Source: an uncultured Draconibacterium sp.
GTDB lineage: Bacteria > Bacteroidota > Bacteroidia > Bacteroidales > Prolixibacteraceae
Assembly (NCBI RefSeq): GCF_963675585.1
Contig: NZ_OY776414.1
Location: forward strand, 3,761,001 to 3,825,000
Length of the DNA stretch: 64,000 nucleotides
Direction of reading: 5' to 3'
In this document: positions 42,900-52,914 of the stretch, piece by piece
Layout: every line of letters begins with the position of its first letter
Numbering within the stretch: the stretch's first letter is position 1
Made by a program: the position numbers and the translations under genes
The notes under the pieces: model-generated
Databases searched by the model: none
Told to the model about the DNA's origin: nothing
Seen by the model: the letters and a program-made list of their open reading frames with translations, nothing else

Positions 42900-44084
42900 C
42901 TAAGCTTGTTCTTTATTTGATTTAGCACTTCCCTTACCCTGCTGGTTCGCAGGTTCTTCTCCCAGTATATTTACAGGTGTATTTTCTTTTACGTTAATTA
43001 ATGGTTCAACCACAATTTTAGTACCTGCTTCAATTCCATTAAAAATTAATGTCGTTTCATTTGTCTTCAGAATATTTATTTCCCGTTTTTTTAGCTGACC
43101 ATCAACAATGGCATAAACAACATTCGAATTAAAAACTGCATTCCGCGGTATTTCCATCGAATGCATAATTTTATGCCCCGGGAAATCGACCACTTTGTAT
43201 TCGCCTGTTAGCAATTCGTCAGACGGACTACTTTGTACTTCAACAAAAATGCTCCGCGACTGGGTTGCCTCGTCGATAAAATTCGATTTGCGAACAACTG
43301 TACCTTGTTTTATTCCATCCGAATCGTTGTCGTAAACATCAACTTTGTCGCCAACTTTTATCCATTTACTATCTCCATTCGCCACCGGAACTTCAATTTC
43401 AACATTGTCGGTTCGTATCATTCGTCCGATTTGAGCACCGGTATTTACATAAGCACCAACTTCGTAATTTATCTGGGTAAAAGTTCCGTCAAAAGGAGCA
43501 TACAACGAGTGGCGCGACAATTTTTTCTCGTCTTGCTGAATCCCAAAATATTCGTTAAACACTCCCCTGCTGGCCAAAAATATTTTCAGTTTCTCGTTTT
43601 TAACTTCAGGCAGCTCCGGTAAACTTTTATTCAAATCAATTTTTCGGAAGAAATCTTCGTAAACCGGCAATACTTCCGGAAAATCTACTTTAATATCGGG
43701 CAACAGCGAAATCATTGTAGACATAAAACTGCTTTTTCGGGCTTTCAATGCCAACTCAACTTCGTCTTTATAAATTTCGGCCAGTAGTTGTCCCTTTTTA
43801 AACATGGTTCCTTTACGCAAGCGTAAGGTACCCGGCTCAATTTTGCCGGCTGCTTCTGCAACCAAAACAACTTCACTTCCCGACACAGCCCGTCCCTGCA
43901 CTGTTAAGGGCGAAACAATATCAGAATAAACAACTTTTTCGGCTTTCACGGAACGTTTTAATGTCAGTTCCGGTTTTTTCATCGGTTCTGGTTTCATCGA
44001 CACAAATAACTCTGAAAGAGCTGCCGAACCTCCTAACAGAACAATTAGGGCTACAACAATAAATGTAATTTTCCTCCAACTCAT
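42900..44084 (-). CDS. RND efflux periplasmic adaptor (HlyD/MFP family)
   Basis: 394 residues with an N-terminal membrane anchor (ITFIVVALIVLLGGSAALS). The barrel-sandwich (lipoyl-like) halves are visible as GRAVSGSEVVLVAEAAGKI and LYAPFDGTFTQINYEVGAYV, flanking an unusually long insert of about 100 residues with few heptads. Beta-barrel and membrane-proximal domains follow (VGDKVDVYDNDSDG; IPRNAVFNSNVVYAIVDGQLKK). First gene of the operon, with 230 bp upstream to the divergent cupin. Confidence 0.92.
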   Translation of the reverse strand: MSWRKITFIVVALIVLLGGSAALSELFVSMKPEPMKKPELTLKRSVKAEKVVYSDIVSPLTVQGRAVSGSEVVLVAEAAGKIEPGTLRLRKGTMFKKGQLLAEIYKDEVELALKARKSSFMSTMISLLPDIKVDFPEVLPVYEDFFRKIDLNKSLPELPEVKNEKLKIFLASRGVFNEYFGIQQDEKKLSRHSLYAPFDGTFTQINYEVGAYVNTGAQIGRMIRTDNVEIEVPVANGDSKWIKVGDKVDVYDNDSDGIKQGTVVRKSNFIDEATQSRSIFVEVQSSPSDELLTGEYKVVDFPGHKIMHSMEIPRNAVFNSNVVYAIVDGQLKKREINILKTNETTLIFNGIEAGTKIVVEPLINVKENTPVNILGEEPANQQGKGSAKSNKEQA

Positions 44085-44314
44085 GGCTTACTTTTCTAAT
44101 TTTGAATATTTAATCAATTTAGGCTATATCAAGCTGTAAAATTCAATAAAAATATTGAATTCTGAACTGTTAATTGTCCAAAATTCAAATCTTTAGAGAA
44201 TCTAAAGTCTGAATAAACATTTATTCAGACTTTATTAAAGACTCTTTAAAGCTTGCTAAGGTTTAATTTAGATGTTAATTTATTTTAAATTAGCCGAAAC
44301 CAAAAAGCAAAAAA

Positions 44315-44644
44315 ATGTTTACGAAAAACAATACACGCGATTTTCGCTCGCTTCTGGAAGGTGTCAGCATGCGTCCTTTGGCGTTTGAACAAAAAACGAT
44401 TTTGTGCGAATTTAAACTCGAAAAAGGAAGTGTTCTTCCGCCACATGCTCATCCCTACGAGCAAACCGGCTATTTACTTTCCGGTAAAATGGATTTCAGA
44501 ATCGACGACAAATGGCAAATTGCAGAGCCTGGCGATAGCTGGAGTATTCCGGTAAATGTAGAGCATGAAGTAAAAATTCTGGAAGATTCTACCGTACTTG
44601 AACTCTTCTCTCCAATACGTCAGGATTATCTTCCTGAAAAATAA
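44315..44644 (+). CDS. Small cupin-domain protein
   Basis: 109 residues, a single cupin barrel. Motif 1 is visible as LPPHAHPYEQTGYLLSGKMDF (H-x-H with Glu and Gly, in part), and motif 2 as PGDSWSIPVNVEHEVKI. The metal-binding His residues are in place. Such small cupins may be sugar-binding, isomerase-like or regulatory; no function can be assigned. It is the first gene after the divergent efflux operon; nadB follows 79 bp later with its own -7 box. Confidence 0.85.
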   Translation: MFTKNNTRDFRSLLEGVSMRPLAFEQKTILCEFKLEKGSVLPPHAHPYEQTGYLLSGKMDFRIDDKWQIAEPGDSWSIPVNVEHEVKILEDSTVLELFSPIRQDYLPEK

Positions 44645-44687
44645 TTGCATTCATAAATAATTTCATGTATTTGCTTAAAAGAAATGC

Positions 44688-44695
44688 TAACTTTG
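44688..44695 (+). promoter_or_regulatory. Bacteroidota -7 box of the nadB operon
   Basis: TAACTTTG, full TAnnTTTG match, 28 nt before the nadB ATG at 44724. A TTTG lies 14 nt upstream (44670-44673), closer than the usual spacing. Confidence 0.5.
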
Positions 44696-44723
44696 CACGC
44701 TTGTTTGCAGAAAGCAGAAAATA

Positions 44724-46295
44724 ATGCAAGTACTTGAATTTGATACGGTTGTAATAGGAAGTGGGCTGGCTGGTTTGTCGGCTGCTTATCACTCTTCGAT
44801 GTTTGGATCGGTTGCTATTGTCACAAAATCGCAACTCGACACCAGTAATTCGTATTACGCCCAAGGCGGAATAGCCGCAGCAATTGCTCCCGATGATTCA
44901 CCTGAACAACATGCGCACGACACCCTGGTTACAGGTCGCGGAATTTGTGACCACGATGCAGTAAATGTGTTGGTTAACGAAGGCAAAGAGCGCGTGCTGG
45001 AGTTGGTAAAAATGGGAATGAAGTTCGACAAAGAAGGCGAAGATTTTGTGCTGGGTCTTGAGGGCGGACACACAAAGCGGCGAATACTACACGCAGGAGG
45101 CGATGCAACCGGGAAAGAACTCACCTGTTTTAAACTCGATCTGGTAAAAAAACAAAAAAACATTGAAGCTTTTGAATTTGTTGCGGCCATTAAATTGTTG
45201 CACGAAAACAACTGCATGTTTGGAGTTCAGGCCTACGATTTTAAAAGCAACCAGAACATTATTTTTAAAACCAAAGCAGTAATACTTGCCACCGGAGGTT
45301 TATCGCGCGTTTTTTCGCGTTCGACCAACCCGCACACAGCAACCGGCGACGGCATTGCAATGGCATATGAAGCCGGTGCCCGACTTGCCGACCTGGAATT
45401 TATCCAGTTTCATCCTTCGGCACTTTTTATACCTAACAAAGAAGCCTATTTAATTAGTGAAGCCGTACGTGGCGAAGGTGCCTGGCTTTTAAACAACAAG
45501 GGCGAACGTTTTATGAAAGACATTCATCCGCTGGCCGAACTGGCTCCGCGTGATGTGGTTGCCTACAGTATTTTCCGACAAATACAAAAATCGGATCAAA
45601 AGCACATTTTCCTTTCGTTAAAACACCTCGACAAAGAAAAAATTAAACAGCGTTTTAAAAACATTGATCGCCATTTAAAAGAATACGGTTTTGATTTAAC
45701 CAAAGACCTGTTGCCAATTGCTCCGGCGGCACATTATATGGTTGGTGGCATTCGTACCAATTTGGATGCCGAAACAAACATTTCGGGCCTTTTTGTTTGT
45801 GGCGAAGTGGCTTCAACAGGAGTTATGGGAGCGAACCGACTGGCAAGCAATTCGCTGTTAGAGTGTTTGGTTTTTGGGAAACGGGCCAGTGAAAAAGCCG
45901 CAAAACTTAAAACCTGTTCCTGCAGTTTCGACGAACCTGAACCAATTGTTTTAAACACAAACAACGAACAGTTATTTTTAAAATACCAGAACGAGATGGC
46001 ATCCTTAATGAGCAGCAATCTGGGCATTGTTCGCAACAAGGAAGATTTGGAAACGGCCTTAAGCCATTTTACTGCTATAAATGAGAAATTTAAAAATACG
46101 GAAAACGAATACAATTTAATTAAGATTAAAAACACAGCTAACATCTGCCGACTAATTACCAAAGCAGCTTTGGTCCGGGAAGAAAGCAGAGGTGGCCATA
46201 TCAGAGAAGATTTTCAGAAAGAAAATCCTGATTTTAAAACACATATTATTCAACAAAAAAACGAAAAGATTCAATTTGAATCCATAAGAAAGTAA
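44724..46295 (+). CDS. nadB: L-aspartate oxidase
   Basis: FAD enzyme that oxidises aspartate to iminoaspartate, the first step of de novo NAD synthesis. The 523 residues include the dinucleotide fold VVIGSGLAGLSAAYHSS, YAQGGIAAAI, the active-site HTKRRILHAGGDATGKE-type region, RLADLEFIQFHPSAL, and the C-terminal NRLASNSLLECLVFGKRA. Its partner nadA (quinolinate synthase) is not in this window, while nadC follows 4 bp later. Confidence 0.95.
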   Translation: MQVLEFDTVVIGSGLAGLSAAYHSSMFGSVAIVTKSQLDTSNSYYAQGGIAAAIAPDDSPEQHAHDTLVTGRGICDHDAVNVLVNEGKERVLELVKMGMKFDKEGEDFVLGLEGGHTKRRILHAGGDATGKELTCFKLDLVKKQKNIEAFEFVAAIKLLHENNCMFGVQAYDFKSNQNIIFKTKAVILATGGLSRVFSRSTNPHTATGDGIAMAYEAGARLADLEFIQFHPSALFIPNKEAYLISEAVRGEGAWLLNNKGERFMKDIHPLAELAPRDVVAYSIFRQIQKSDQKHIFLSLKHLDKEKIKQRFKNIDRHLKEYGFDLTKDLLPIAPAAHYMVGGIRTNLDAETNISGLFVCGEVASTGVMGANRLASNSLLECLVFGKRASEKAAKLKTCSCSFDEPEPIVLNTNNEQLFLKYQNEMASLMSSNLGIVRNKEDLETALSHFTAINEKFKNTENEYNLIKIKNTANICRLITKAALVREESRGGHIREDFQKENPDFKTHIIQQKNEKIQFESIRK

Positions 46296-46299
46296 AGCT

Positions 46300-47145
46300 A
46301 TGATGGATGAAAAAACATTAAAATCGGCTGAAGTGCTTTTCGACTTAGCCTATGCTGAAGATATTGGCGATGGTGATATTACCACGAATAATTTAATTGA
46401 TCCGAATCAGAACAAAACGGCTCAGTTGGTTGCCAAGGAAGAAGGAGTAGTTGCTGGACTACAGGTGGCTGAAATGGTTTTCAAACGTTTTGACAAAAAC
46501 CTGGAATGGAACGTAATTATTCCCGACGGAAATATTGTTCTGCCTGGCGATGTTATCGCCGAATTTAAAGGCAACTACCGTGCCCTGTTATCTGGCGAAA
46601 GAAAAGCCTTAAATTTTCTTCAGCGTTTATCTGGTATTGCTAGCTATTCACACCTTTGTATGCTTGAAACAAAAGGCACCAAAGTTGAAATTCTTGATAC
46701 CCGTAAAACATTGCCTGGCTACCGTTACCTCGACAAATATGCGGTACGCATGGGTGGAGCATCAAACCACCGTTTTGGTTTGTACGACATGGTAATGATC
46801 AAAGACAACCACATTCAAATTGCCGGAGGAATTACGCAGGCAGTAGAAGCCATTCGCAAAAAAATTCCGAAGAGTATTAAAATAGAGGTTGAAACCACAA
46901 CCATCGAACAAGTGAAAGAAGCCCTGGCTGCTGACGTTGATATTATTATGCTTGACAATATGCGTTCGACATTAATGAAAGAATGTGTTAAGATAATTGA
47001 CCGCCGAGCCAAAATTGAAGCATCGGGAAACATGACCATTAAACGAATTCGTAAAGTGGCACACACCGGTGTTGATTACATTTCGATTGGCGCTTTAACA
47101 CATTCGGTTAAAGCTCTGGACATCAGCCAACGTATAATCGACTAA
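46300..47145 (+). CDS. nadC: Nicotinate-nucleotide pyrophosphorylase (quinolinate phosphoribosyltransferase)
   Basis: Converts quinolinate plus PRPP to nicotinate mononucleotide. The 281-residue length is standard. Family motifs: EDIGDGDITTN near residue 19, RKALNFLQRLSGIAS, the PRPP-site LDTRKTLPGYRYLDKYAV (in part), GGASNHRFGLYDMVMIKDNH, and IEVETTTIEQ. The coaX start codon follows its stop directly (TAAATG). Confidence 0.96.
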   Translation: MMDEKTLKSAEVLFDLAYAEDIGDGDITTNNLIDPNQNKTAQLVAKEEGVVAGLQVAEMVFKRFDKNLEWNVIIPDGNIVLPGDVIAEFKGNYRALLSGERKALNFLQRLSGIASYSHLCMLETKGTKVEILDTRKTLPGYRYLDKYAVRMGGASNHRFGLYDMVMIKDNHIQIAGGITQAVEAIRKKIPKSIKIEVETTTIEQVKEALAADVDIIMLDNMRSTLMKECVKIIDRRAKIEASGNMTIKRIRKVAHTGVDYISIGALTHSVKALDISQRIID

Positions 47146-47877
47146 ATGAATCTGGTAATAGATATTGGTAATACACGTACAAAGTATTCAATTTGTCATC
47201 TTGGTGATGTATTAAATACGGTACCCGTTCAGGAGTTTCTGCCGTCCCACATCGATCAATTGAAGATCGAATACAAGGGATTGGATCAGGCGATTCTGTC
47301 TTCGGTAAAAGATTACCCCGAGGAACTAAGAGCAGCACTTCAATCAAATTTTAAAACGTTTATTGAACTGAACCACGATACTCCAATACCAATTAAAAAC
47401 TGTTACCAGTCGAAAGAAACTTTAGGAAAAGACAGGATTGCAGCAGTAGTAGGAGCATTCGATTTATATCCTGACTCGAATGTTCTGGTTATTGATGCAG
47501 GAACAGCCATTACGTATGATATTTTAACTGAAGATGGCAAATATTTAGGCGGTACAATTTCGCCGGGACTGGAAATGCGTTTTAAAGCATTACACCAATT
47601 CACCGGGAAACTACCCAAAATTGAACGAAAAGAATTTAACAAACTATACGGGAAAACAACTGAGCAGGCAATAAGAGCAGGAGTACAAAACGGATTTTTT
47701 CATGAAATAGATTCCACAATCACCTCATTTAAGGAATTTTATAATAATTTAAAAGTTATTATAACCGGGGGCGATGCCGAATTTTTTGATTACAAGTTAA
47801 AAAATTCTTTCTTTGTACACTTTAATTTAACCAGCATAGGTTTAAACCGCATTTTACAACATAATGGGGAGATTTAG
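47146..47877 (+). CDS. coaX: Type III pantothenate kinase
   Basis: First step of CoA synthesis; the type III enzyme needs a monovalent cation and is not inhibited by CoA. 243 residues of the ASKHA fold: N-terminal phosphate loop VIDIGNTRTKYS, SKETLGKDRIAAVVGA (the conserved G-x-D-R), VIDAGTAITYD, GGTISPGLEMRFKALHQFT and ITGGDAEFF. It joins nadB/nadC in a cofactor group. It overlaps the next gene by 14 bp, so a shared transcript is nearly certain. Confidence 0.94.
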   Translation: MNLVIDIGNTRTKYSICHLGDVLNTVPVQEFLPSHIDQLKIEYKGLDQAILSSVKDYPEELRAALQSNFKTFIELNHDTPIPIKNCYQSKETLGKDRIAAVVGAFDLYPDSNVLVIDAGTAITYDILTEDGKYLGGTISPGLEMRFKALHQFTGKLPKIERKEFNKLYGKTTEQAIRAGVQNGFFHEIDSTITSFKEFYNNLKVIITGGDAEFFDYKLKNSFFVHFNLTSIGLNRILQHNGEI

Positions 47878-49144
47878 CAGAGTAAGTAGTATAATAGCCG
47901 TATTATTAATTATTCCGGCCGTATTATTCGCACAATATAATAATAGTACATCATCGCCATTTTCGCGTTATGGTTTGGGTGATTTACAATCGTATAGTTT
48001 TGGAAGAACAACTGCAATGGGTGGAGCAACACTTGCCAGCAGATACAATCTTCAAATAAATTCAGCCAATCCGGCTTCGTACACAGCCATCGACTCGCTG
48101 AATTTTTTGTTTGAATTTGGGCTGCAGGGTAATTTTGCCAGTTACCAAACCAATTCAAGCAGTATGAAAACCAATGACATAAACTTCAATTACTTTGCAA
48201 TGAGTTTTCGAATCAATCATTGGTTGGCTTCAAGTATTGGTTTGCAACCTTTTTCAGATGTTGGATACCAGGTGCTGGTAAATGGTTCGCTTGATGACGT
48301 GGGCGAATATCAAACCAATTATTATGGTACCGGAACCATATCGAAAGCCTATTTTGGACTTGCGGCAATGCCTATTCCAAACATTTCGGTGGGTATGAAC
48401 GTGAATTATATTTTTGGATTACTGAACAGAAGTACAGAATTGTCATTTGCAAATTCGGGTTATTACAATGTGCAGCGTTACTCCAAACTTCGTATGCGCG
48501 ATTTTTCTTTCGACTTTGGACTGCAAGCTATAGTTCCGCTAAAAGATAAAAAAGAAATTATTTTGGCAGCTGTTTTTGCAAACCAACCGGAATATACCGA
48601 TTTCGCATCTGATGTTATTACTAAAAATGTAATCTACTCAACCGCATACGACCAGGACACTTTATTCTTCAATCAGGAAGAAAAGAGTAAAATCAAATTC
48701 CCATATACCCTTGGTGGCGGAGTTTCGCTGACTAAAAAAGATGTTTACGAAATAAATTTTGACTACTATCATCAGAACTGGTCACAAGCAACATTTTTTG
48801 GTGAGCCCAGTGCTTTTTTAACAGATTTGAATAAATTTGCACTTGGTGCTGAATGGATTCCTGACCGTTTTTCAATCAGAAGCTTCTTTAATCGTGTCTC
48901 ATACAGGGCAGGATTAAAATACCAACAAAGCTACCATTCGTTTGGCGGACATCAAATAAATGACTTTGGCATAAGTTTTGGTGTTGGATTACCACTATAC
49001 CGCTCAGCATCAACTCTAAATATTGGAGCTGAACTTGGGAAAAGGGGAACGAAAGACCACAATCTAGTACTTGAAAATTATGCAAAGGTTAATTTAAGTG
49101 TGAACTTGCATGACTTGTGGTTTATACAAAGGAAAATTGATTAA
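47864..49144 (+). CDS. Outer-membrane beta-barrel protein (FadL/PorV-like)
   Basis: 426-residue precursor with signal VSSIIAVLLIIPAVLFAQ. The N-terminal SPFSRYGLGDLQ and TTAMGGATLASRYNLQINSANPAS segments are typical of Bacteroidota OmpP1/FadL- and PorV-like barrels, followed by strands rich in Tyr/Phe. Ligand transport and T9SS roles are both known in that broad group; neither is proved here. It lies between coaX (14-bp overlap) and a TPR protein, a recurring Bacteroidota arrangement as I recall it. Confidence 0.78.
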   Translation: MGRFSRVSSIIAVLLIIPAVLFAQYNNSTSSPFSRYGLGDLQSYSFGRTTAMGGATLASRYNLQINSANPASYTAIDSLNFLFEFGLQGNFASYQTNSSSMKTNDINFNYFAMSFRINHWLASSIGLQPFSDVGYQVLVNGSLDDVGEYQTNYYGTGTISKAYFGLAAMPIPNISVGMNVNYIFGLLNRSTELSFANSGYYNVQRYSKLRMRDFSFDFGLQAIVPLKDKKEIILAAVFANQPEYTDFASDVITKNVIYSTAYDQDTLFFNQEEKSKIKFPYTLGGGVSLTKKDVYEINFDYYHQNWSQATFFGEPSAFLTDLNKFALGAEWIPDRFSIRSFFNRVSYRAGLKYQQSYHSFGGHQINDFGISFGVGLPLYRSASTLNIGAELGKRGTKDHNLVLENYAKVNLSVNLHDLWFIQRKID

Positions 49145-49175
49145 AATAGACAAGAAAAAAACAAATAGAACTATT

Positions 49176-50819
49176 ATGAAAGCTATCTTACGCATAACTC
49201 TTTCATTCGCTTCAATTGTAATGATCGGCGTTACATTTGCACAGGCGCAAAGAGTGATTAAAGGAACCGTTTACATGGACGGACTGCCTGCAGCCGGTAT
49301 AACTGTTGAAGCCCACAAAGGGGGAAACATGATGACAAGTTTCGATGGAAAATACGAAGTTGAAGCAGATGCAAAATCGAAATACATTCGATTTACTTTT
49401 ATTGATGAATCAAAAAAACTCGAAATCGAAGAACTATCAGGAGATGTTTTTGATTTTGCTTTCAGAGGAAGTATTCCTTCAGGCGATGAAGACGAAGGTG
49501 CATCGGGCAAGGTAAATACCGGAACTCTTGAAGAATTAATGAAAGCGCAGGATACCGATTTCATGAACGAATTATCGTTATACACTGAATTCTACAAACA
49601 AAAAGACTATAAATCAGCAATTCCTCACTGGAGAAATCTTTACACAAATTACCCGGCATCTACTGCTAACATTTACATTCATGGTGGTAAAATGTATGAA
49701 ACTCTGATTGAAAGAGCAACTACCGATGCCGAACGTGACGAATTAATTGACAAGTACATGAAATTGTACGATAAAAGAATTAAATATTTCGGTCAGAAAG
49801 GATATGTATTGGGAAGAAAAGGTACATCGTGGTTAAAATACAAACTTGATCCAAGCCGCGAAAACACTCCTGAAGGTGATGCTCTAATTGGCATTCATAA
49901 AAAAGGTTACGAGTGGGTAAACGAATCAGTAAACGAGCAAGGTGCCGAAACAGAACCTCCTGTTCTGATCCTGTTAATGCAAACTACAGTTGCCTTGTTC
50001 AAATTAGGTGAAATGCCAAAAGAACAAGTGGTTAAAAATTACGAAAAATGTAATGAGGTAGCCAAATCGATTGTTGATGCCAATGCCGACGAAACAAAAG
50101 TACAACAGACTCAGGAAACTGTACTACCATACATTGAAACACTCTTTGGAAAATCAGGTGCAGCCGACTGCGATGCCTTGGTTAATATTTATTCAGCCGA
50201 ATTCGAGCAGAAAAAAGATGACGCTGATTTCATTAAATCTATGTTACGTCGTTTGGGTCGTGCAAAATGTACTGAAAGTGATTTGTTTGCAAATGCTACC
50301 GAAAGATTATACGAATTAGATCCATCTGCTGAAGCAGCGTTCAACATGGCACGTCGTTACCTTAAAAAAGATGACATGGACAAAGCCAGAGAATACTATC
50401 AGATGGCAATTGACCAGGAAACTGATGAGGAACTTTTGGCTTCGTATTATTACGAAAGGGGTTTACTACGTTACGCAAAAATGAATAACCTTTCCGGAGC
50501 GCGTGAAGATGCAAGAAAAGCAATTTCTTTAAAGTCGGACTATTGCGATGCCTACATGCTTATGGGAAACATTTATGTTGCTGCATCAAAGAACTTTCAA
50601 GGTACCGATCTTGAAAAATCAGCCGTATTTTGGTTAGCTTGCGATTATTTTGATAAAGCACGCCGAAACGAAGATTGTGCCATTGATGCAGCCAAGAACA
50701 TGGCCATGTACAAAAAATATTTCCCGAATAAAGAGGAAGCATTTATGGAAGGACTTCAGGCTGGTACAGCTTATAAAATTGGAGGTTGGATAAATGAAAC
50801 GACTAAAGTTAGATTCTAA
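49176..50819 (+). CDS. Secreted TPR-repeat protein
   Basis: I start at ATG 49176 (MKAILRITLSFASIVMIGVT, signal cleaved near FAQAQ); an upstream in-frame start overlaps the previous gene. 547 residues. After the signal, a carboxypeptidase-regulatory-like module (IKGTVYMDGLPAAGITVEA...FDGKYEVEA) is followed by an alpha-helical region with TPR-type repeats near the C-terminal half (AAFNMARRYLKKDDMDKARE, ASYYYERGLLRYAKMNNLSG, CDAYMLMGNIYVAAS). Probably periplasmic. It overlaps lptC by 26 bp, which ties it to outer-membrane assembly genes. Confidence 0.82.
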   Translation: MKAILRITLSFASIVMIGVTFAQAQRVIKGTVYMDGLPAAGITVEAHKGGNMMTSFDGKYEVEADAKSKYIRFTFIDESKKLEIEELSGDVFDFAFRGSIPSGDEDEGASGKVNTGTLEELMKAQDTDFMNELSLYTEFYKQKDYKSAIPHWRNLYTNYPASTANIYIHGGKMYETLIERATTDAERDELIDKYMKLYDKRIKYFGQKGYVLGRKGTSWLKYKLDPSRENTPEGDALIGIHKKGYEWVNESVNEQGAETEPPVLILLMQTTVALFKLGEMPKEQVVKNYEKCNEVAKSIVDANADETKVQQTQETVLPYIETLFGKSGAADCDALVNIYSAEFEQKKDDADFIKSMLRRLGRAKCTESDLFANATERLYELDPSAEAAFNMARRYLKKDDMDKAREYYQMAIDQETDEELLASYYYERGLLRYAKMNNLSGAREDARKAISLKSDYCDAYMLMGNIYVAASKNFQGTDLEKSAVFWLACDYFDKARRNEDCAIDAAKNMAMYKKYFPNKEEAFMEGLQAGTAYKIGGWINETTKVRF

Positions 50820-51480
50820 AATCTTTCAGTCAATAAAAAATATTCGTATTGCAGTTCTCATTATGGGGACTGCAATACTTTTGTATGCCTGTAAAGACAA
50901 TAACATTGAAAAAATACAGGCCTTTCTTTCTCCGGAAGAACTTCCAACACAGGAAGCTATAAATTTTGAAACCCTGAGTACTGATTCCGGTCAAATCCGT
51001 TTTTTGATGAAAGCCCCAAAACTTCTCAAATTTGAAAACGAAGGCAAAAGCTATCTCGAATTTCCAGAAGGAGTTGAAATTATAAAATACGACGAGCACA
51101 AAAAGATCATTTCAAGCTTAAAAGCCAATTATGCCAAACAATTCGAAAAAGAAGCGAAATGGGAAGCAAAAAATAATGTGATTGTAACCAATGAACAGGG
51201 CGACTCGTTAAAAACAGAACATTTAATCTGGGAAACAAAAACAGAAAAAATTTACACCGACGAGTACGTAAAAATTATACGCGACAATCAGGCAATAACC
51301 GGTGTTGGACTTGTTTCAGACCAAAACATGCAAAACTGGAAAATTAAAAATCCAAAAGGAACACTCTATATTGATGTTGAGGCTAAAAACGAACCACAAC
51401 CAACATCGAACGAAATTATGGCTCCTCCCGAAAAGTACAAGGCCAGACAGCCGGAAACCCAAACCTTACAATTTAAATAA
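50794..51480 (+). CDS. lptC: LPS export ABC transporter periplasmic protein LptC
   Basis: 228 residues. A hydrophobic N-terminus ending ILLYACKDN (a possible lipobox Cys) is followed by the LptC/OstA-type beta-jellyroll: SPEELPTQEAINFETLSTDS, IRFLMKAPKLLKFE, FPEGVEIIKYDEHKKIISSL, AKWEAKNNVIVTNEQGD and TEKIYTDEYVKIIRD. It bridges LPS between LptB2FG and LptA. It overlaps the upstream TPR gene and is 5 bp from the CNNM gene. Confidence 0.87.
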   Translation: MKRLKLDSKIFQSIKNIRIAVLIMGTAILLYACKDNNIEKIQAFLSPEELPTQEAINFETLSTDSGQIRFLMKAPKLLKFENEGKSYLEFPEGVEIIKYDEHKKIISSLKANYAKQFEKEAKWEAKNNVIVTNEQGDSLKTEHLIWETKTEKIYTDEYVKIIRDNQAITGVGLVSDQNMQNWKIKNPKGTLYIDVEAKNEPQPTSNEIMAPPEKYKARQPETQTLQFK

Positions 51481-51485
51481 GAACT

Positions 51486-52751
51486 ATGAATGCGTATTTG
51501 CTGATATTGATAACAATTCTGCTTTCTGCTTTCTTCTCAGGAATGGAAATTGCTTTTGTGTCGGCAAATAAACTGAGATTGGAACTCGACAAACAATCGG
51601 ATCCATTTAGTTCCAGGATATTAAAATTTGTAACTTCAAACGGAGGTAAATACATTGCCACCATGTTGGTTGGCAACAACATAGCATTGGTCGTTTACGG
51701 TATTGCATTTGCCACAATTCTTGAACCTGTATTCGGGAATTTTATTCAGTCGGAAATGATTGTACTCTTGTTACAAACCATTGTTTCTACTTTAATAATT
51801 TTAGTTTTTGCTGAGTTTTTACCCAAAACATTGTTTCGTATCTTTCCCAATTTTCTACTCAATTTATTGTCTCTCCCACTGGCCTTATTTTACATTCTGT
51901 TTTATCCAATTACAAGCTTTTCAATCGGAGTAACCAATTCGCTTTTAAAACACTTTTTAAAAACCGATGTACACACCCGAAACAAAAATCTGGTTTTTGG
52001 CCGCGTTGATCTCGACGAATTTATAAATGAACCGGAAAACGCCGGAATGGAGAAAAAAGAAAATGTTGAAACAGAAATAAAACTTTTTAAAAATGCTCTT
52101 GACTTTTCGAAAGTAAAATTACGCGAAATAATGGTGCCGCGAACCGAAATTGAAATGCTCGAAATAGGTGCTTCGATTGCAGAATTGCGACAAAAATTTG
52201 TTGAAACCGGTTATTCACGTATTTTGTTTTACACCGAAAACATCGACAATATTATTGGTTACGTACATTCTTCCATTCTTTTTCATAATCCCGACTCAAT
52301 AGAATCATTTATAAAAAAGGTACTGATTGTTCCGGAAACAATGCCCGCCAACAAGCTACTCAGCACATTTATTCAGGAACATAAAAGTATTGCAATTGTA
52401 GTCGACGAGTTTGGTGGCACTTCGGGAATGGTAACAAGCGAGGATATTTTGGAGGAAATTTTTGGAGAAATTGAAGACGAACATGACATTCGGGATATCG
52501 TTGAGAAAAAGATTAACGATAATGAATACATTTTTTCGGGAAGAGCCGAAATTGATTTAATAAATGAAAAATACTTTTTAGACTTACCTGAAACCGATGA
52601 CTTTGAAACCCTCGCCGGTTTTATACTTTACTACCACGAAAGTATTCCGAAAATAAATTCTCAAATTAAAATCAGAAATTTCCATTTCAAAATACTAAAA
52701 GCCACAAATACCAAAATAGAATTGGTAAAACTCACACTTTCAGAAGAATAA
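51486..52751 (+). CDS. CNNM/CorC-family membrane protein (hemolysin-like, CBS domains)
   Basis: 421 residues: a DUF21/CNNM transmembrane part with about three to four helices (AYLLILITILLSAFFSGMEI, which holds the conserved FSGMEIA motif), two CBS domains (VPRTEIEMLEIGASIAELRQ; IVVDEFGGTSGMVTSEDIL) and a C-terminal CorC_HlyC domain. Related proteins transport Mg/Co or take part in envelope functions; GldE of gliding Bacteroidota has the same architecture. The exact role is unassigned. Next gene ppiD is 163 bp on, with its own -7-like box. Confidence 0.9.
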   Translation: MNAYLLILITILLSAFFSGMEIAFVSANKLRLELDKQSDPFSSRILKFVTSNGGKYIATMLVGNNIALVVYGIAFATILEPVFGNFIQSEMIVLLLQTIVSTLIILVFAEFLPKTLFRIFPNFLLNLLSLPLALFYILFYPITSFSIGVTNSLLKHFLKTDVHTRNKNLVFGRVDLDEFINEPENAGMEKKENVETEIKLFKNALDFSKVKLREIMVPRTEIEMLEIGASIAELRQKFVETGYSRILFYTENIDNIIGYVHSSILFHNPDSIESFIKKVLIVPETMPANKLLSTFIQEHKSIAIVVDEFGGTSGMVTSEDILEEIFGEIEDEHDIRDIVEKKINDNEYIFSGRAEIDLINEKYFLDLPETDDFETLAGFILYYHESIPKINSQIKIRNFHFKILKATNTKIELVKLTLSEE

Positions 52752-52859
52752 ACACCATAAGTGGTCCCCCTCAAAACATTATTTATCAATGCATTAAGCA
52801 AACAAACAGTGCCTTGTTAAAAAATACCTAAATATCGAGGTAAAATTGTTAAAATTGTT

Positions 52860-52867
52860 ATCTTCGT
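52860..52867 (+). promoter_or_regulatory. Candidate -7 box of ppiD
   Basis: TATCTTCG, a one-mismatch TAnnTTTG, 47 nt before the ATG at 52915, in an AT-rich gap with an upstream TTG-rich stretch. Confidence 0.35.
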
Positions 52868-52914
52868 AGCCTGAAAAAATCAAATAAAATTTGCATTAAA
52901 ATAATTGTAAATCA

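Noticed and set aside
38409-44084. RND efflux operon as a novel system
   Set aside because: Adaptor, permease and TolC have standard order, size and motifs; only the long insert of the adaptor is slightly unusual.
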